Positions 35,244 through 51,177 are shown, counted from the first letter of the stretch. The stretch: DNA of 64,000 nt from Salsipaludibacter albus (GCF_019798055.1 NZ_JAHOPH010000003.1:115531-179530), one strand, 5' to 3'. The notes: generated by a model not told the origin, from the letters alone. Numbers and translations are program-made.

Positions 35244-37273
35244 CAGACGACGGCCTGCTCGAAGATGTCGAGGACCTCCTGCGGGGTGGTCGCGGCGTTC
35301 AGCCGGGCGAGCTCGTCGTCGTCGGTGAAGATGCCCGCGATGGCGGCCAGCAGGCTGAGGTGCTCGTTGCCCCGGCCGGCGATCCCGACCACCCACGTGA
35401 CCGGCTTGCCGTTCCAGTCCAGGCCCTGGGGATACTTCACGACCGACATGACCGTGCGCTCGACCATGCCCTTGGCCTCGTTGGTGCCGTGCGGGATGGC
35501 CAGGCCGTTGCCCATCGCCGTCGAGGTCGACGCCTCGCGCTGGTGCATCGCGTCGATGTAGCCCTCCTCGATCGCACCCGTGTGCATGAGCAGGGCGCCA
35601 GCTTCGTCGATCGCGGCGTCGCTGTCGTTGGCCACACCGTCCATCACGATCGTGTCCGTGGTGAGCACCGGTGGGCCGGTCTGGGTCTCGGTCGTCGTGT
35701 CGGTCTGGGTCGCCGCCTGGGTGTCGGTGCGCACGGCGGTCGCCGTGGCCGCGCCGGCGGCGGCACCGCCGGTCGCGCCCCCGCCGCCGCCCTCGCGCTG
35801 CTGGCGGATCATCTCGACGATCTCGTCGTACTTCGGCGAGTTCATGAAGTCGTCGACCGACACGTGCACCGCCGAGCCCGTCTTCTGTGCGGCGCGCGGG
35901 GTGAGGTCCTGGTGGCTGACCACCAGGTCCCAGTCGTCCTGCAGGTCCGAGATGGCCTTGTTGGTCACCTCGACGTCGTCGTAGCCGGCACCGTGCACCT
36001 TCCGGCGCAGCAGCGAGGCACCCATGGCCGACGACCCCATGCCGGCGTCGCAGGCGAACACGATCCGGCGGATCGGCTCGTCGTGCTCGGCGATCGCGTC
36101 CGTCCCGGTCAGCACGCCGGCCACCGACGACTTCTTGCCCTTCATCGTCTCCATGTCGGACGTGGCGCTGGCCAGGTCGCCGTCGACGTCCTTGGTGACC
36201 CGCAGCAGGAAGACGGTCAGCGCCCCCGAGACCGCGGCCGCGGCAAGCACCGACACGGTGATCCAGAGGATGTCGCCGCGGGCAGCCACCGCCCACACCG
36301 CGAAGATCGATCCCGGTGCCGCCGGCCCCACGAGGCCGGTGCTGAAGAGCACGTTGATGAACACGCCGGTCATGCCACCGGCGATGGCCGCCAGCACCAG
36401 GATCGGCTTCATGAGCACGTACGGGAAGTAGATCTCGTGGATCCCCCCGAAGAACTGGATGATGATGGCGCCCGGGGCCGATGCCTTGGCGACGCCCGTG
36501 CCCGCGATCCAGTAGCCCAGCAGGATGCCCAGGCCCGGTCCGGGGTTGGCCTCGAGCAGGAACAGCACGGACTTGCCGGCCTCGGCCACCTCGGCGGTGC
36601 CGAGCGGGGTCAGGATGCCGTGGTTGATCGCGTTGTTGAGGAACAGGATCTTGGCGGGCTCGATGAAGACCGAGGTCAGCGGGAGCAGCCCGTTGTTGAC
36701 CAGGGTGTTGACCACCTCGGCGGCGAAGTCACTGAAGCCGGTGACCAGCGGGCCGATGATGTAGAAGCCGAAGACCGCCAGGATCCCGCCCAGGATCCCG
36801 GCCGAGAAGTTGTTGACCAGCATCTCGAACCCGGGCCGGATCCGGTGGTGGACCAGCCCGTCCCACTTCTTGATGAGCCAGCCACCCAGCGGCCCCATGC
36901 CCATCGCCCCGATGAACATCGGGACGTCGGATCCCACGATGACGCCCATGGTCGCGATGACACCGACCACGGCGCCACGGGTGCCGTACACCATCGCCCC
37001 ACCCGAGTGGGCGATCATGATCGGCAGCATGTAGGTGATCATCGGGCCGACCAGCCCGACGTGGGCCACCCCGTCGGCGTTCTCGCCGAAGCCGCCCAGT
37101 TCGGGGACCGGGAACCAGCCCACCTCGATGAACAACGCCGTGATCAGGCCCCAGGCGATGAACGCGCCGATGTTGGGCATGATCATGTTCGACAGCGCCG
37201 TGCCGAATTTCTGGACGCGCGTGCGGACACTGGTCCAGGTGGAGTTCTCCGAGGTCGTGCTCGTCGTGCTCAT
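35243..37273 (-). CDS. mtlA: PTS mannitol transporter, fused EIICBA
   Basis: A 676-residue permease that imports mannitol and phosphorylates it. The EIIC membrane domain covers about residues 20-360 (with 'GGIHEIYFPYV'). EIIB has the phosphocysteine in 'VFACDAGMGSSAMGAS' (about residue 407). A Gly/Ala/Thr/Gln linker (about residues 480-530) joins the EIIA domain with the phospho-His in 'GLAIPHGTNEAKG'. ATG at 37273 has GGGAG upstream. HPr and enzyme I are not in this window. The block is placed inside the ribosomal/RNA polymerase supercluster. Confidence 0.95.
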   Translation of the reverse strand: MSTTSTTSENSTWTSVRTRVQKFGTALSNMIMPNIGAFIAWGLITALFIEVGWFPVPELGGFGENADGVAHVGLVGPMITYMLPIMIAHSGGAMVYGTRGAVVGVIATMGVIVGSDVPMFIGAMGMGPLGGWLIKKWDGLVHHRIRPGFEMLVNNFSAGILGGILAVFGFYIIGPLVTGFSDFAAEVVNTLVNNGLLPLTSVFIEPAKILFLNNAINHGILTPLGTAEVAEAGKSVLFLLEANPGPGLGILLGYWIAGTGVAKASAPGAIIIQFFGGIHEIYFPYVLMKPILVLAAIAGGMTGVFINVLFSTGLVGPAAPGSIFAVWAVAARGDILWITVSVLAAAAVSGALTVFLLRVTKDVDGDLASATSDMETMKGKKSSVAGVLTGTDAIAEHDEPIRRIVFACDAGMGSSAMGASLLRRKVHGAGYDDVEVTNKAISDLQDDWDLVVSHQDLTPRAAQKTGSAVHVSVDDFMNSPKYDEIVEMIRQQREGGGGGATGGAAAGAATATAVRTDTQAATQTDTTTETQTGPPVLTTDTIVMDGVANDSDAAIDEAGALLMHTGAIEEGYIDAMHQREASTSTAMGNGLAIPHGTNEAKGMVERTVMSVVKYPQGLDWNGKPVTWVVGIAGRGNEHLSLLAAIAGIFTDDDELARLNAATTPQEVLDIFEQAVV

Positions 37274-37312
37274 GCGTGGCTCCCAGGGTTCGTGTGGCGA
37301 CCGACCACATCG

Positions 37313-37361
37313 GGGCAACCCTAGGGCTTGGACGTTGCCCATGAGGGCGTGACGGGCAACG
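37313..37361. promoter_or_regulatory. Triple GGGCAAC motif over the mtlA promoter
   Basis: GGGCAAC (37313-37319), its complement GTTGCCC (37334-37340) and GGGCAAC (37354-37360) have centres 21 and 20 nt apart, about two helical turns. The first overlaps a minus-strand TAGGGT -10 box (37323-37318) for mtlA; the last two form an 8-bp inverted repeat (37333-37340/37354-37361). This is a likely operator for a mannitol regulator or the divergent gabD. No regulator gene is adjacent. Confidence 0.5.
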
Positions 37362-37498
37362 AGTTTCGGGAGGCCGTGCGAGGGCGTCCGCGGGGCGCTG
37401 CTAGGTTCGGCGCCCGAGCCGGGGAGGGGACCGCGCCGGCGGCGACGTCCGCCAGGTCCTGCGACCCATCGGCTCGACCGCCACCAAGAGGAACCGCG

Positions 37499-38998
37499 AT
37501 GGAGACCCTCGACGCGCCGACGACGGCCCGCAACCGGGACCGTGCCGCCGCCACGGTCGCCGCCACGCCCACCGGCCTGCTGATCGGTGGTGAGTGGCGT
37601 CCCGGTTCGGCCGGTGACGAGCTCGACGTGCTCGACCCCGCCACCGGCGACGTGGTCGCCAGCGTCGCGGAGGCCACGCCCGAGGATGCCGTGGCGGCGA
37701 TGGACGCCGCGGTCGCGGCCCAGCCGGCCTGGGGTGCGAGCTCGCCGCGGGAGCGCAGCGACCTCCTGATGCGTGCGTTCACGGCGCTGATGGACCGACA
37801 GGACGACCTCGCGGCGATGATGACCTTCGAGATGGGCAAGCCGCTGGCCGAGGCGCGTGGCGAGATCGCCTACGCCGCCGAGTTCCTCCGCTGGTTCTCC
37901 CAGGAGGCCCTCCGCATCGAGGGCCGCTACGGAATCGCGCCCAGCGGCGCCAACCGCGTGCTGGTCTCGCCTCGCCCGGTCGGACCGACCGTGGCCGTCA
38001 CGCCGTGGAACTTCCCGATGGCGATGGGGGCGCGCAAGCTGGCCCCGGCCATCGCCGCCGGCTGCACCACGGTGCTCAAGCCCGCCGAGCAGACGCCGCT
38101 GTGCTCACTGGCCCTGGCCGACCTGCTGGGCGAGGTCGGTGCCCCCGACGGGGTCGTCAACGTGCTCAACACCAGCAACCCCGGCCCGGTCGTCGACGCC
38201 CTCCTGCACCACCCCGGCGTGCGGAAGCTGACCTTCACCGGCTCGACCGACGTCGGTCGCCTGCTCCTGCGCAGCGCGGCGGACCAGGTGTTGCGGACCT
38301 CGATGGAGCTGGGTGGCAACGCCCCGTTCGTGGTGTTCGACGACGCCGACCTCGACGTCGCGCTGGACGGTGCGATGGACGCCAAGCTCCGCAACACCGG
38401 CCAGGCGTGCACGGCGGCCAACCGGTTCCTGGTGCACCGCGCCGTGGCCGACGACTTCACGGCCGGCCTCGCCGAGCGGATGCGGGACATGGTGGTCGGG
38501 CCGGGCCTGGACGAGTCGGTGCAGGTCGGCCCGCTCGTCGACCGCGCCGCCCGCGACAAGGTCGAGCGGCTCGTCGGGGACGCGTTGGACCGCAGTGCAC
38601 GAGTGGTGGTCGGCGGCGAGCGCCCCGACGGTGTGGGCTGGTTCTATCCCCCGACGGTCCTGGCCGACGTGGACCGGGGTGCCGACCTCAACCACGACGA
38701 GATCTTCGGGCCGGTCGCCGCGATCAGCACCTTCGACGACACCGACGAGGCCATCGCCATGGCCAACGACACCATCCACGGGCTGGTGTCCTACGTGTTC
38801 ACCCGCGACCTCGACCGAGCGCTGGACCTGGTCGACCGGCTCGACACCGGGATGGTCGGGATCAACCGTGGCCTGGTCTCGGACCCGGCGGCGCCGTTCG
38901 GCGGTGTCAAACAGTCCGGGCTGGGGCGCGAGGGCGGCAGCGAGGGGATCTGGGAGTTCCTCGAGACCCGTTACGCCGCGATCGGCACGTCTGGCTGA
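37499..38998 (+). CDS. gabD: NAD(P)-dependent succinate-semialdehyde dehydrogenase
   Basis: A 499-residue aldehyde dehydrogenase. 'VTPWNFPMAMGARKLAPAIA' is the cofactor site, 'FTGSTDVGRLL' the NAD-binding turn, 'MELGGNAPFVVFDDADLD' contains the catalytic Glu, and 'NTGQACTAANRFLVH' the catalytic Cys. The C-terminal 'GGVKQSGLGREGGSEGIWEF' is typical of SSADH. It has a ~30-residue N-terminal extension. ATG at 37499 follows AAGAGGA. It oxidises succinate semialdehyde to succinate; no GABA aminotransferase is adjacent. SSADH assignment within the ALDH family is likely but not proven. Confidence 0.9.
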   Translation: METLDAPTTARNRDRAAATVAATPTGLLIGGEWRPGSAGDELDVLDPATGDVVASVAEATPEDAVAAMDAAVAAQPAWGASSPRERSDLLMRAFTALMDRQDDLAAMMTFEMGKPLAEARGEIAYAAEFLRWFSQEALRIEGRYGIAPSGANRVLVSPRPVGPTVAVTPWNFPMAMGARKLAPAIAAGCTTVLKPAEQTPLCSLALADLLGEVGAPDGVVNVLNTSNPGPVVDALLHHPGVRKLTFTGSTDVGRLLLRSAADQVLRTSMELGGNAPFVVFDDADLDVALDGAMDAKLRNTGQACTAANRFLVHRAVADDFTAGLAERMRDMVVGPGLDESVQVGPLVDRAARDKVERLVGDALDRSARVVVGGERPDGVGWFYPPTVLADVDRGADLNHDEIFGPVAAISTFDDTDEAIAMANDTIHGLVSYVFTRDLDRALDLVDRLDTGMVGINRGLVSDPAAPFGGVKQSGLGREGGSEGIWEFLETRYAAIGTSG

Positions 38999-39018
38999 CC
39001 GAGGGCTCCACGAACGAG

Positions 39019-39050
39019 CGTCGGGCCCGACCGTGTGGTCGGGCCCGACG
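39019..39050 (+). terminator. Terminator after gabD
   Basis: A perfect 13-bp stem CGTCGGGCCCGAC/GTCGGGCCCGACG with a 6-nt loop, 20 nt after the stop. Confidence 0.88.
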
Positions 39051-39424
39051 TGGTTCGTCCTCGTGCGGCGGTGACGGCGGGGCCGCGGCGTTGCCGACGA
39101 CCTCGGTGCGTTCAGGCGGGACCAGTTCCTTCAAGCCTCACGAGCCGGTGGTCCGGGTTGGAGTCGCCACCATCCCCTCGTCGGGGGAGCGGCGTTGTAG
39201 GCGAAGCGCCGCTAGCGCCCGGCCACCTCCAGGGTCCCATGGAAACAACTGCTGTTCAAATGGACCACCTCCTCTCTCTGGTGCGCGCAGTGTGCCATGT
39301 CGCATCGTCGTTGTCAGGACCTCGCCGGCGAGGTGCGCGGACCGTGCAGGCCCCCGCTGTGTGCGGTCTCCCGCACGCGGCAGACCGCGGAATGTGGACC
39401 CGGCCCGTCCACGTTGACCGGTGC
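39051..39424. other. Long gap with hairpin, no gene recognised
   Basis: A 374-nt stretch between the gabD terminator and the oxidoreductase. It has a second hairpin (AGCGGCG 39188-39194/CGCCGCT 39207-39213). A region of lower GC follows around 39240-39300, including AAACAACTGCTGTTCAAA. Translations in all frames look random. It may hold the promoter and leader of the oxidoreductase or a decayed sequence. Confidence 0.5.
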
Positions 39425-40531
39425 ATGCGTGACTTCGACGAGACCTTCGACGTGGTGGTGGTCGGCGCGGGCCAGGCGGGCCTGTCCACCGCCCGGCACC
39501 TCGTGCGCCGCGGGCTGGTGCCGGGGCGCGACATGGCCGTGCTCGACGCCGCGGACGGCCCCGGCGGTGCCTGGCGCGAGCGTTGGGACACCCTGACCAT
39601 GGCGCGGGTCAACGGGATCTTCGCCCTTCCGGGCCTCGACCTGCCAGCGCCGGATCCTGCCGCCCGGGCCAACGTGGTCCTGCCGGACTACTTCGCCCGC
39701 TTCGAGCAGCAGTTCGACCTGCAGGTGCGCCGGCCCGTCCGCGTCGACGCAGTGCACGACGCCACGGACGGTTGGTTGGCGATCGAGCTGGCCGACGGAC
39801 AGCGCCTGGGCACGCGCGGGCTGGTCAACGCGACCGGCACCTGGACCCGTCCGTTCTGGCCGACGGTGCCGGGCGCCGCCGACTTCGCCGGCCGCCAGCT
39901 CCACACCCACGACTGGCCCGGCGGGGCCGCGTTCGCCGGCGCGCGTGTCGTGGTCGTGGGCGGCGGCATCTCCGCCCTGGGCCACCTCGACGAGCTGGCC
40001 GGGGTGGGCGCCACCACGTGCTGGGTGACTCGGCGGCCACCCCGCTGGCGCACCCGGGAGTTCACGAGCGAGCACGGACGCGAGGTCGTGGCACGGGTCG
40101 ATGCGCGGGTGCGGGCCGGCCTGCGGCCGCGGTCGGTCGTCGCCGAGACCGGCCTGCCCCTGACCGAGCGGGTCCGTGGCCTGCGGGCCGCCGGACACCT
40201 CGATCGTCGCCCGATGTTCGACCTCGTCACCCACGACGGCGTGGCGTGGACCGACGAGGCGGACCGCGTCACCGACCGGTTCGACGCCGACGCGATCGTC
40301 TGGGCGACGGGCTTCCGCTGGGCCCTGGACCACCTCGCACCACTGGACCTGCGGACGCGGCACGGTGGCGTGAGGATGGACGGCACCCGCGTCGTCGCCG
40401 ACCCGCGCGTCCACCTGGTCGGCTACGGCCCCTCCGCCAGCACCGTGGGCGCCAACCGCGCCGGCCGCGCCGCCGTCACCGAACTCCTCGCCCACCTCCA
40501 GCGAACCTCGTCGACGACCGACGCTGCGTGA
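39425..40531 (+). CDS. FAD/NAD(P)-dependent oxidoreductase (flavin monooxygenase-like)
   Basis: A 368-residue flavoprotein. The FAD-binding GxGxxG is in 'FDVVVVGAGQAGLSTARHL' (residues ~8-26). A second Rossmann motif for NADPH is 'VVVVGGGISALGHLDEL' (about residue 180). 'DADAIVWATGFRWALDHL' is the ATG motif of flavin-containing monooxygenases and related CzcO-like enzymes. ATG at 39425 has no clear ribosome site; the upstream extension is not protein-like. The substrate is unknown. A 52-nt palindromic unit follows the gene. Confidence 0.85.
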   Translation: MRDFDETFDVVVVGAGQAGLSTARHLVRRGLVPGRDMAVLDAADGPGGAWRERWDTLTMARVNGIFALPGLDLPAPDPAARANVVLPDYFARFEQQFDLQVRRPVRVDAVHDATDGWLAIELADGQRLGTRGLVNATGTWTRPFWPTVPGAADFAGRQLHTHDWPGGAAFAGARVVVVGGGISALGHLDELAGVGATTCWVTRRPPRWRTREFTSEHGREVVARVDARVRAGLRPRSVVAETGLPLTERVRGLRAAGHLDRRPMFDLVTHDGVAWTDEADRVTDRFDADAIVWATGFRWALDHLAPLDLRTRHGGVRMDGTRVVADPRVHLVGYGPSASTVGANRAGRAAVTELLAHLQRTSSTTDAA

Positions 40532-40551
40532 CCTTCGAAGCCCATCTGCCT

Positions 40552-40603
40552 CGTCGAGTGTGCGGATCGCTCCGGGATGCTGGGGCGGGAAGCACACCCG
40601 ACG
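40552..40603. repeat. 52-nt palindromic unit, second copy
   Basis: Arms CGTCGAGTGTGC (40552-40563) and GCACACCCGACG (40592-40603) with one mismatch. The outer 12 nt and total length match the unit at 22189-22240, while the interior differs. It lies between the convergent oxidoreductase and SRPBCC genes. Confidence 0.72.
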
Positions 40604-40610
40604 TCCGGGG

Positions 40611-41078
40611 CTAGGTGATCCCCAGTTCGGCGTCGAGGTTGCGGGCGAAGGCGTCGCCGGTCCGGGTCATCGCCTGCTTCATGACACCCTCGACGGCGCG
40701 GGTGGACAGCCGGGGCAGGGGCAGGTCGACGTGGAGGGTGATCGAGATGGACACGGTCGTGCCGGTCGGGTGATCCTCGAGTTCGTACCAGCCGTCGGCT
40801 CCGGCCCACTCGTTGCGGCCGGGCGCCGGCGTGTGCGCGTAGTCGATCCGCTCGGGGGGCGTGAACTCCATCGTCTCGGTGAAGACCGGGGCGACCTCCA
40901 TGCCCAGCCCCTTGATCCCGGCGAGGTGCCAGACCCAGGTGTTCCCGTCGGCCTCGATGCGGCGGACCAACGGCGTCAGGTCGGCCAGCAGGTCCGGGTC
41001 GGTCAGCACCTCCCAGATGCGTTGCCGTTCGGCACGCACGACGGCCGTGGACGTGTCGTTGGCACTGAAGGTGGTCAC
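40611..41078 (-). CDS. SRPBCC (START-like) family protein
   Basis: A 155-residue protein of the polyketide cyclase/SRPBCC fold, a helix-grip barrel that binds hydrophobic ligands. The start pattern 'VRAERQRIWEVLTDPDLLADLTP' and the C-terminal helix 'LSTRAVEGVMKQAMTRTGDAF' are typical. No catalytic role can be assigned. The start is GTG at 41078; a minus-strand TAGTCT box at 41149-41144 could be its -10. It is divergent from rplJ. Confidence 0.8.
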   Translation of the reverse strand: MTTFSANDTSTAVVRAERQRIWEVLTDPDLLADLTPLVRRIEADGNTWVWHLAGIKGLGMEVAPVFTETMEFTPPERIDYAHTPAPGRNEWAGADGWYELEDHPTGTTVSISITLHVDLPLPRLSTRAVEGVMKQAMTRTGDAFARNLDAELGIT

Positions 41079-41203
41079 GCGAAGGCCCAGTGGTCGGGGG
41101 ATCCGGTGTGCGGGCCCGCGGTGGAGCGCGCTCCGGCGTGGTCGAGACTAGGGGAGCCTGCGGTCGCGGGAGTGGGACCGACGGCCGGTGGACGGGGGTC
41201 GCC

Positions 41204-41233
41204 TCGACGGCGTCGCCGAGCCCCCGGTATGCT
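41204..41233 (+). promoter_or_regulatory. Promoter of rplJ-rplL
   Basis: TCGACG (41204-41209), an 18-nt spacer and TATGCT (41228-41233). The same -10 hexamer precedes rpoB and tuf. It opens a leader of about 235 nt before rplJ. Confidence 0.6.
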
Positions 41234-41476
41234 GGCACGAACATTGCCAGAGACCGTTGGTCGCCTGCCATCCGGCAGGTCGAAGGCTCGGGTCCTCCCC
41301 ACTCCCCACGTCATGTCGACGCGGACGGGACGGACACCGAACGGCCGACGCAGGTGTGGACACGCGACGCCGCCCGCACGAGGGTTGGTCGATCGCGACC
41401 TTCCGCCCCTGCGTCTCCCCGCAGGGGTTTCGTCGTTCCCGGGTCGTCCGACGGTCGTGAACCGAACGGAGACGAT
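41234..41476 (+). promoter_or_regulatory. rplJ leader with attenuator-like hairpin
   Basis: A long leader holding several hairpins, including CCTGCC-ATC-CGGCAGG (around 41262-41280). At 41406-41427 CCCCTGC/GCAGGGG is followed by TTTCGTCGTT, which looks like an intrinsic terminator 50 nt before the gene. Bacterial rplJ leaders are bound by the L10(L12)4 complex for feedback control; that role here is inferred from position and structure. Confidence 0.6.
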
Positions 41477-42259
41477 GTGGCACGACCTGACAAGGTTGCT
41501 GCCGTCGCCGACGTCAAGGACCGTTTCGAGTCCTCGGCGGCGCTGCTGCTGACCAACTATCGCGGCCTGACCGTGGGTGAGCTCGCCGAACTGCGAGCCG
41601 AACTGCGCAAGGCCAACGCGAGCTACCGCGTCAGCAAGAACACGCTGATCCGTCGTGCGATGCACGACGCGGGCGTGGAGGGCCTCGACGAGATGCTCGT
41701 CGGCCCGACCGCCCTGGTGTTCTGCGCCGACGACCCCGTCGGGCCCGCCAAGGCGCTGAAGGCCTTCACCAAGGACCACCCCCAGCTCGAGTTCAAGGGT
41801 GGCTTCCTGGAGGGTGGAGTGCTGGACGCCGACGCGGCGCTCAAGCTTGCCGACCTCGAGTCGCGCGAGGACCTGCTGACCCGGCTCGCCGGGCTCATGC
41901 ACGGGGCACTCGCCAACACCGCTCGCCTGCTCGCTGCCCTGCCCGAGAAGCAGGCACGTCTGCTGCAGGCCCTGGTCGACGCCGGCGGTTTCGCCGGCGG
42001 TGACGGGGCCGAGGCCACCGAGGCGGCCGACCAGGCCGCCGCGGCGACCACGGACGACGAGCCCGAGGCTGCTGCCGACGCCGACGCCGACGAGCCGGAG
42101 GCGGCTGCCGACGACGCGAATGCGGACGCGGACGAGCCCGTGGCGACCACGGACGACGAGCCCGAGGCTGCTGCCGACGAGCCCACCGCCGAGGCGGACG
42201 ACGAGCCGGAAGCTTCCGACGAGTCCGACGCCGACGAGTCCGACGCCGACGAGAGCTGA
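41477..42259 (+). CDS. rplJ: 50S ribosomal protein L10 with acidic C-terminal tail
   Basis: A 260-residue L10; usual length is 165-180. Residues 1-~170 are a normal L10 ('[19 protein letters not shown]', '[18 protein letters not shown]', '[13 protein letters not shown]') including the helix that binds L7/L12 dimers. The last ~85 residues are Asp/Glu/Ala repeats ([11 protein letters not shown] is repeated) ending '[13 protein letters not shown]'. GTG at 41477 has CGGAG upstream. The L10 core anchors the factor-recruiting stalk. Confidence 0.95.
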   Translation: MARPDKVAAVADVKDRFESSAALLLTNYRGLTVGELAELRAELRKANASYRVSKNTLIRRAMHDAGVEGLDEMLVGPTALVFCADDPVGPAKALKAFTKDHPQLEFKGGFLEGGVLDADAALKLADLESREDLLTRLAGLMHGALANTARLLAALPEKQARLLQALVDAGGFAGGDGAEATEAADQAAAATTDDEPEAAADADADEPEAAADDANADADEPVATTDDEPEAAADEPTAEADDEPEASDESDADESDADES

Positions 42260-42362
42260 TCGACGCGCCGAACGCGACGTGACGACGACAGAACAACCCC
42301 CACCCCGACCCACCACGACATCGCACGAACGCGGCGACCACGCTGCGAGAAGGGACGCCATC

Positions 42363-42746
42363 ATGGCGAAGCTGACCACCGACGAGTTGATCGAGGCCTT
42401 CAAGGACCTCACGCTCATGGAGCTCTCCGAGCTCGTCAAGAAGTTCGAGGAGACCTTCGAGGTCTCCGCGGCGGCCCCGGTCGCCGTTGCTGCCGGCGGC
42501 GGTGCCGCTGCCGGTGCCGAGGCCGAGGAGGAGAAGGACGAGTTCGACGTCGTCCTGACCGCCGCCGGCGACAAGAAGATCCAGGTCATCAAGGAGGTCC
42601 GTTCGCTGACCTCCCTGGGCCTGAAGGAGGCCAAGGAGCTGGTCGAGTCCGCTCCCAAGGCCGTGCTCGAGGGCGTCGCCAAGGACGCCGCCGAGGACGC
42701 CAAGGCCAAGCTCGAGGAGGCCGGCGGTTCCGTCGAGCTGAAGTGA
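42363..42746 (+). CDS. rplL: 50S ribosomal protein L7/L12
   Basis: A 127-residue stalk protein that recruits translation GTPases. It has the N-terminal dimer domain ('[20 protein letters not shown]'), an Ala/Gly/Glu hinge (residues ~40-57) and the C-terminal domain with '[19 protein letters not shown]'. ATG at 42363 has AGAAGGG upstream. It follows rplJ after 103 nt and is ended by a strong terminator, so rpoBC has its own promoter. Confidence 0.97.
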   Translation: MAKLTTDELIEAFKDLTLMELSELVKKFEETFEVSAAAPVAVAAGGGAAAGAEAEEEKDEFDVVLTAAGDKKIQVIKEVRSLTSLGLKEAKELVESAPKAVLEGVAKDAAEDAKAKLEEAGGSVELK

Positions 42747-42764
42747 GCTGAAACCACGGCACCA

Positions 42765-42802
42765 CGACGAGGGGCGGTCCCGACCGGGGCCGCCCCTCGT
42801 CG
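42765..42802 (+). terminator. Terminator after rplL
   Basis: A 17-bp stem with one G-U pair (5' arm 42765-42781, 3' arm 42786-42802, core GACGAGGGGCGG) and a GACC loop. Confidence 0.92.
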
Positions 42803-43010
42803 CCGTCGGTGGGCCGGCGCAGGACGGACCCGGGCCGGAACGGTCCGTCGCCGGCGCAACCCAGGCTTCCGAGGGGCCTGGCATGCAACGAGATGGTGCG
42901 GAGCCCGCCGTCAAGGCCGATCGTGGGGTGGCCGACCGGCCAACGGATGCCGCCCTGCGACCGTCTACGGTTGATCGTCGACGTGATTCCCAACCAACAA
43001 GGACGTCACC

Positions 43011-43082
43011 ATGCCCCGCAGCCTCATCGGCATTCTCATCGCCATCATCCTCATCATCGTCATCGTGATGCTGGTGACCTGA
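43011..43082 (+). CDS. 23-residue hydrophobic membrane peptide
   Basis: ATG at 43011 opens a 23-codon frame ending TGA at 43080-43082. After MPRS the peptide is almost only Ile, Leu, Val, Ala and Gly, with MLVT at the end, giving a single transmembrane helix with a basic N-terminus. An AAGGA site sits 9 nt before ATG and a TACGGT -10-like box about 40 nt upstream. It stands alone between the rplL terminator and the rpoB promoter. Small single-helix peptides can be membrane stress factors, complex subunits or toxins; none is assigned. Confidence 0.6.
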   Translation: MPRSLIGILIAIILIIVIVMLVT

Positions 43083-43182
43083 TCGCGATCCACCGGCCCG
43101 ACGCGCCCTGCGCGTTCGGCCGGACAGGCGCGTGGCCGGGTGGGGCCCTCTAGCCTGCCCGGCCACACCTGTCAAGGAAGAG

Positions 43183-43211
43183 TTGGCGTCGAGGGCCATT
43201 CGGGGTATGCT
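43183..43211 (+). promoter_or_regulatory. Promoter of rpoB-rpoC
   Basis: TTGGCG (43183-43188), a 17-nt spacer and TATGCT (43206-43211). Transcription would start near 43218, leaving a ~295-nt leader. Confidence 0.75.
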
Positions 43212-43285
43212 GTCCAGTCCGCCGTAGCCCCGCCGTCGCATTCGTGGTGATCTGACACGCTCACACTCCAATTTCGCGGTTTTCC

Positions 43286-43363
43286 GCTCCCGCAGCCCTG
43301 CCTGCGCGGGAGCGTGTTCTCGTTGAAGTCGGTTTCGTAGTCCCGCCCAGCACTCGCTCCCGC
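43286..43363 (+). promoter_or_regulatory. rpoB leader with alternative hairpins
   Basis: GCTCCCGC (43286-43293) can pair with GCGGGAGC (43306-43313), giving a hairpin followed by GTGTTCTCGTT. The identical GCTCCCGC recurs at 43356-43363, so the middle strand can pair with either copy. Two mutually exclusive structures in a long leader are the layout of an attenuator. The rest of the 43083-43513 gap shows no other gene. Confidence 0.45.
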
Positions 43364-43513
43364 TCTTCGTGGTGCCTCATCGTGCGCTGAACGCGCATGC
43401 CATGCCGCCCCCCGCCGAATCAGGGTCGCGAGTCGTTCGGCAACCCCGTCCGCGACGGATGCATCCCGTCCACCCCTGCCGCCAAGTTTGGCTCGACCTC
43501 CAGGAGGTCCCCG

Positions 43514-46987
<3,474 letters not shown>

Positions 46988-47105
46988 GTCCCGCCGGACC
47001 CGGGTCGCCACCACGTCGTGGCGACACCGGGTCGGCGACGACGGTTTTTCAACAGTTTGGTTCACCCGCGGCCCACCGGGTCGCACGAAGGTTTGGAGCA
47101 CGTTC

Positions 47106-51107
<4,002 letters not shown>

Positions 51108-51141
51108 TCCGACCGACGGGCACCACGCCCGATCGGCCAGC

Positions 51142-51177
51142 ACGAACGGGGCGTCCCCACGGGGGCGCCCCGTTCGT
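51142..51177. terminator. Terminator after rpoC, shared with glycosyltransferase
   Basis: A stem of 12 perfect pairs ACGAACGGGGCG/CGCCCCGTTCGT around a TCCCCACGGGGG-type inner part. It lies between convergent rpoC and the GT4 gene. Confidence 0.9.

Noticed and set aside
39035..39424. N-terminal extension of the flavin oxidoreductase
   Set aside because: The in-frame upstream translation runs through the gabD terminator and is not protein-like; the FAD motif starts eight residues after ATG 39425.
38999..39424. Insertion sequence remnant in the gap after gabD
   Set aside because: No transposase-like translation, no target duplication or paired terminal repeats were found; only local hairpins and a lower-GC patch.
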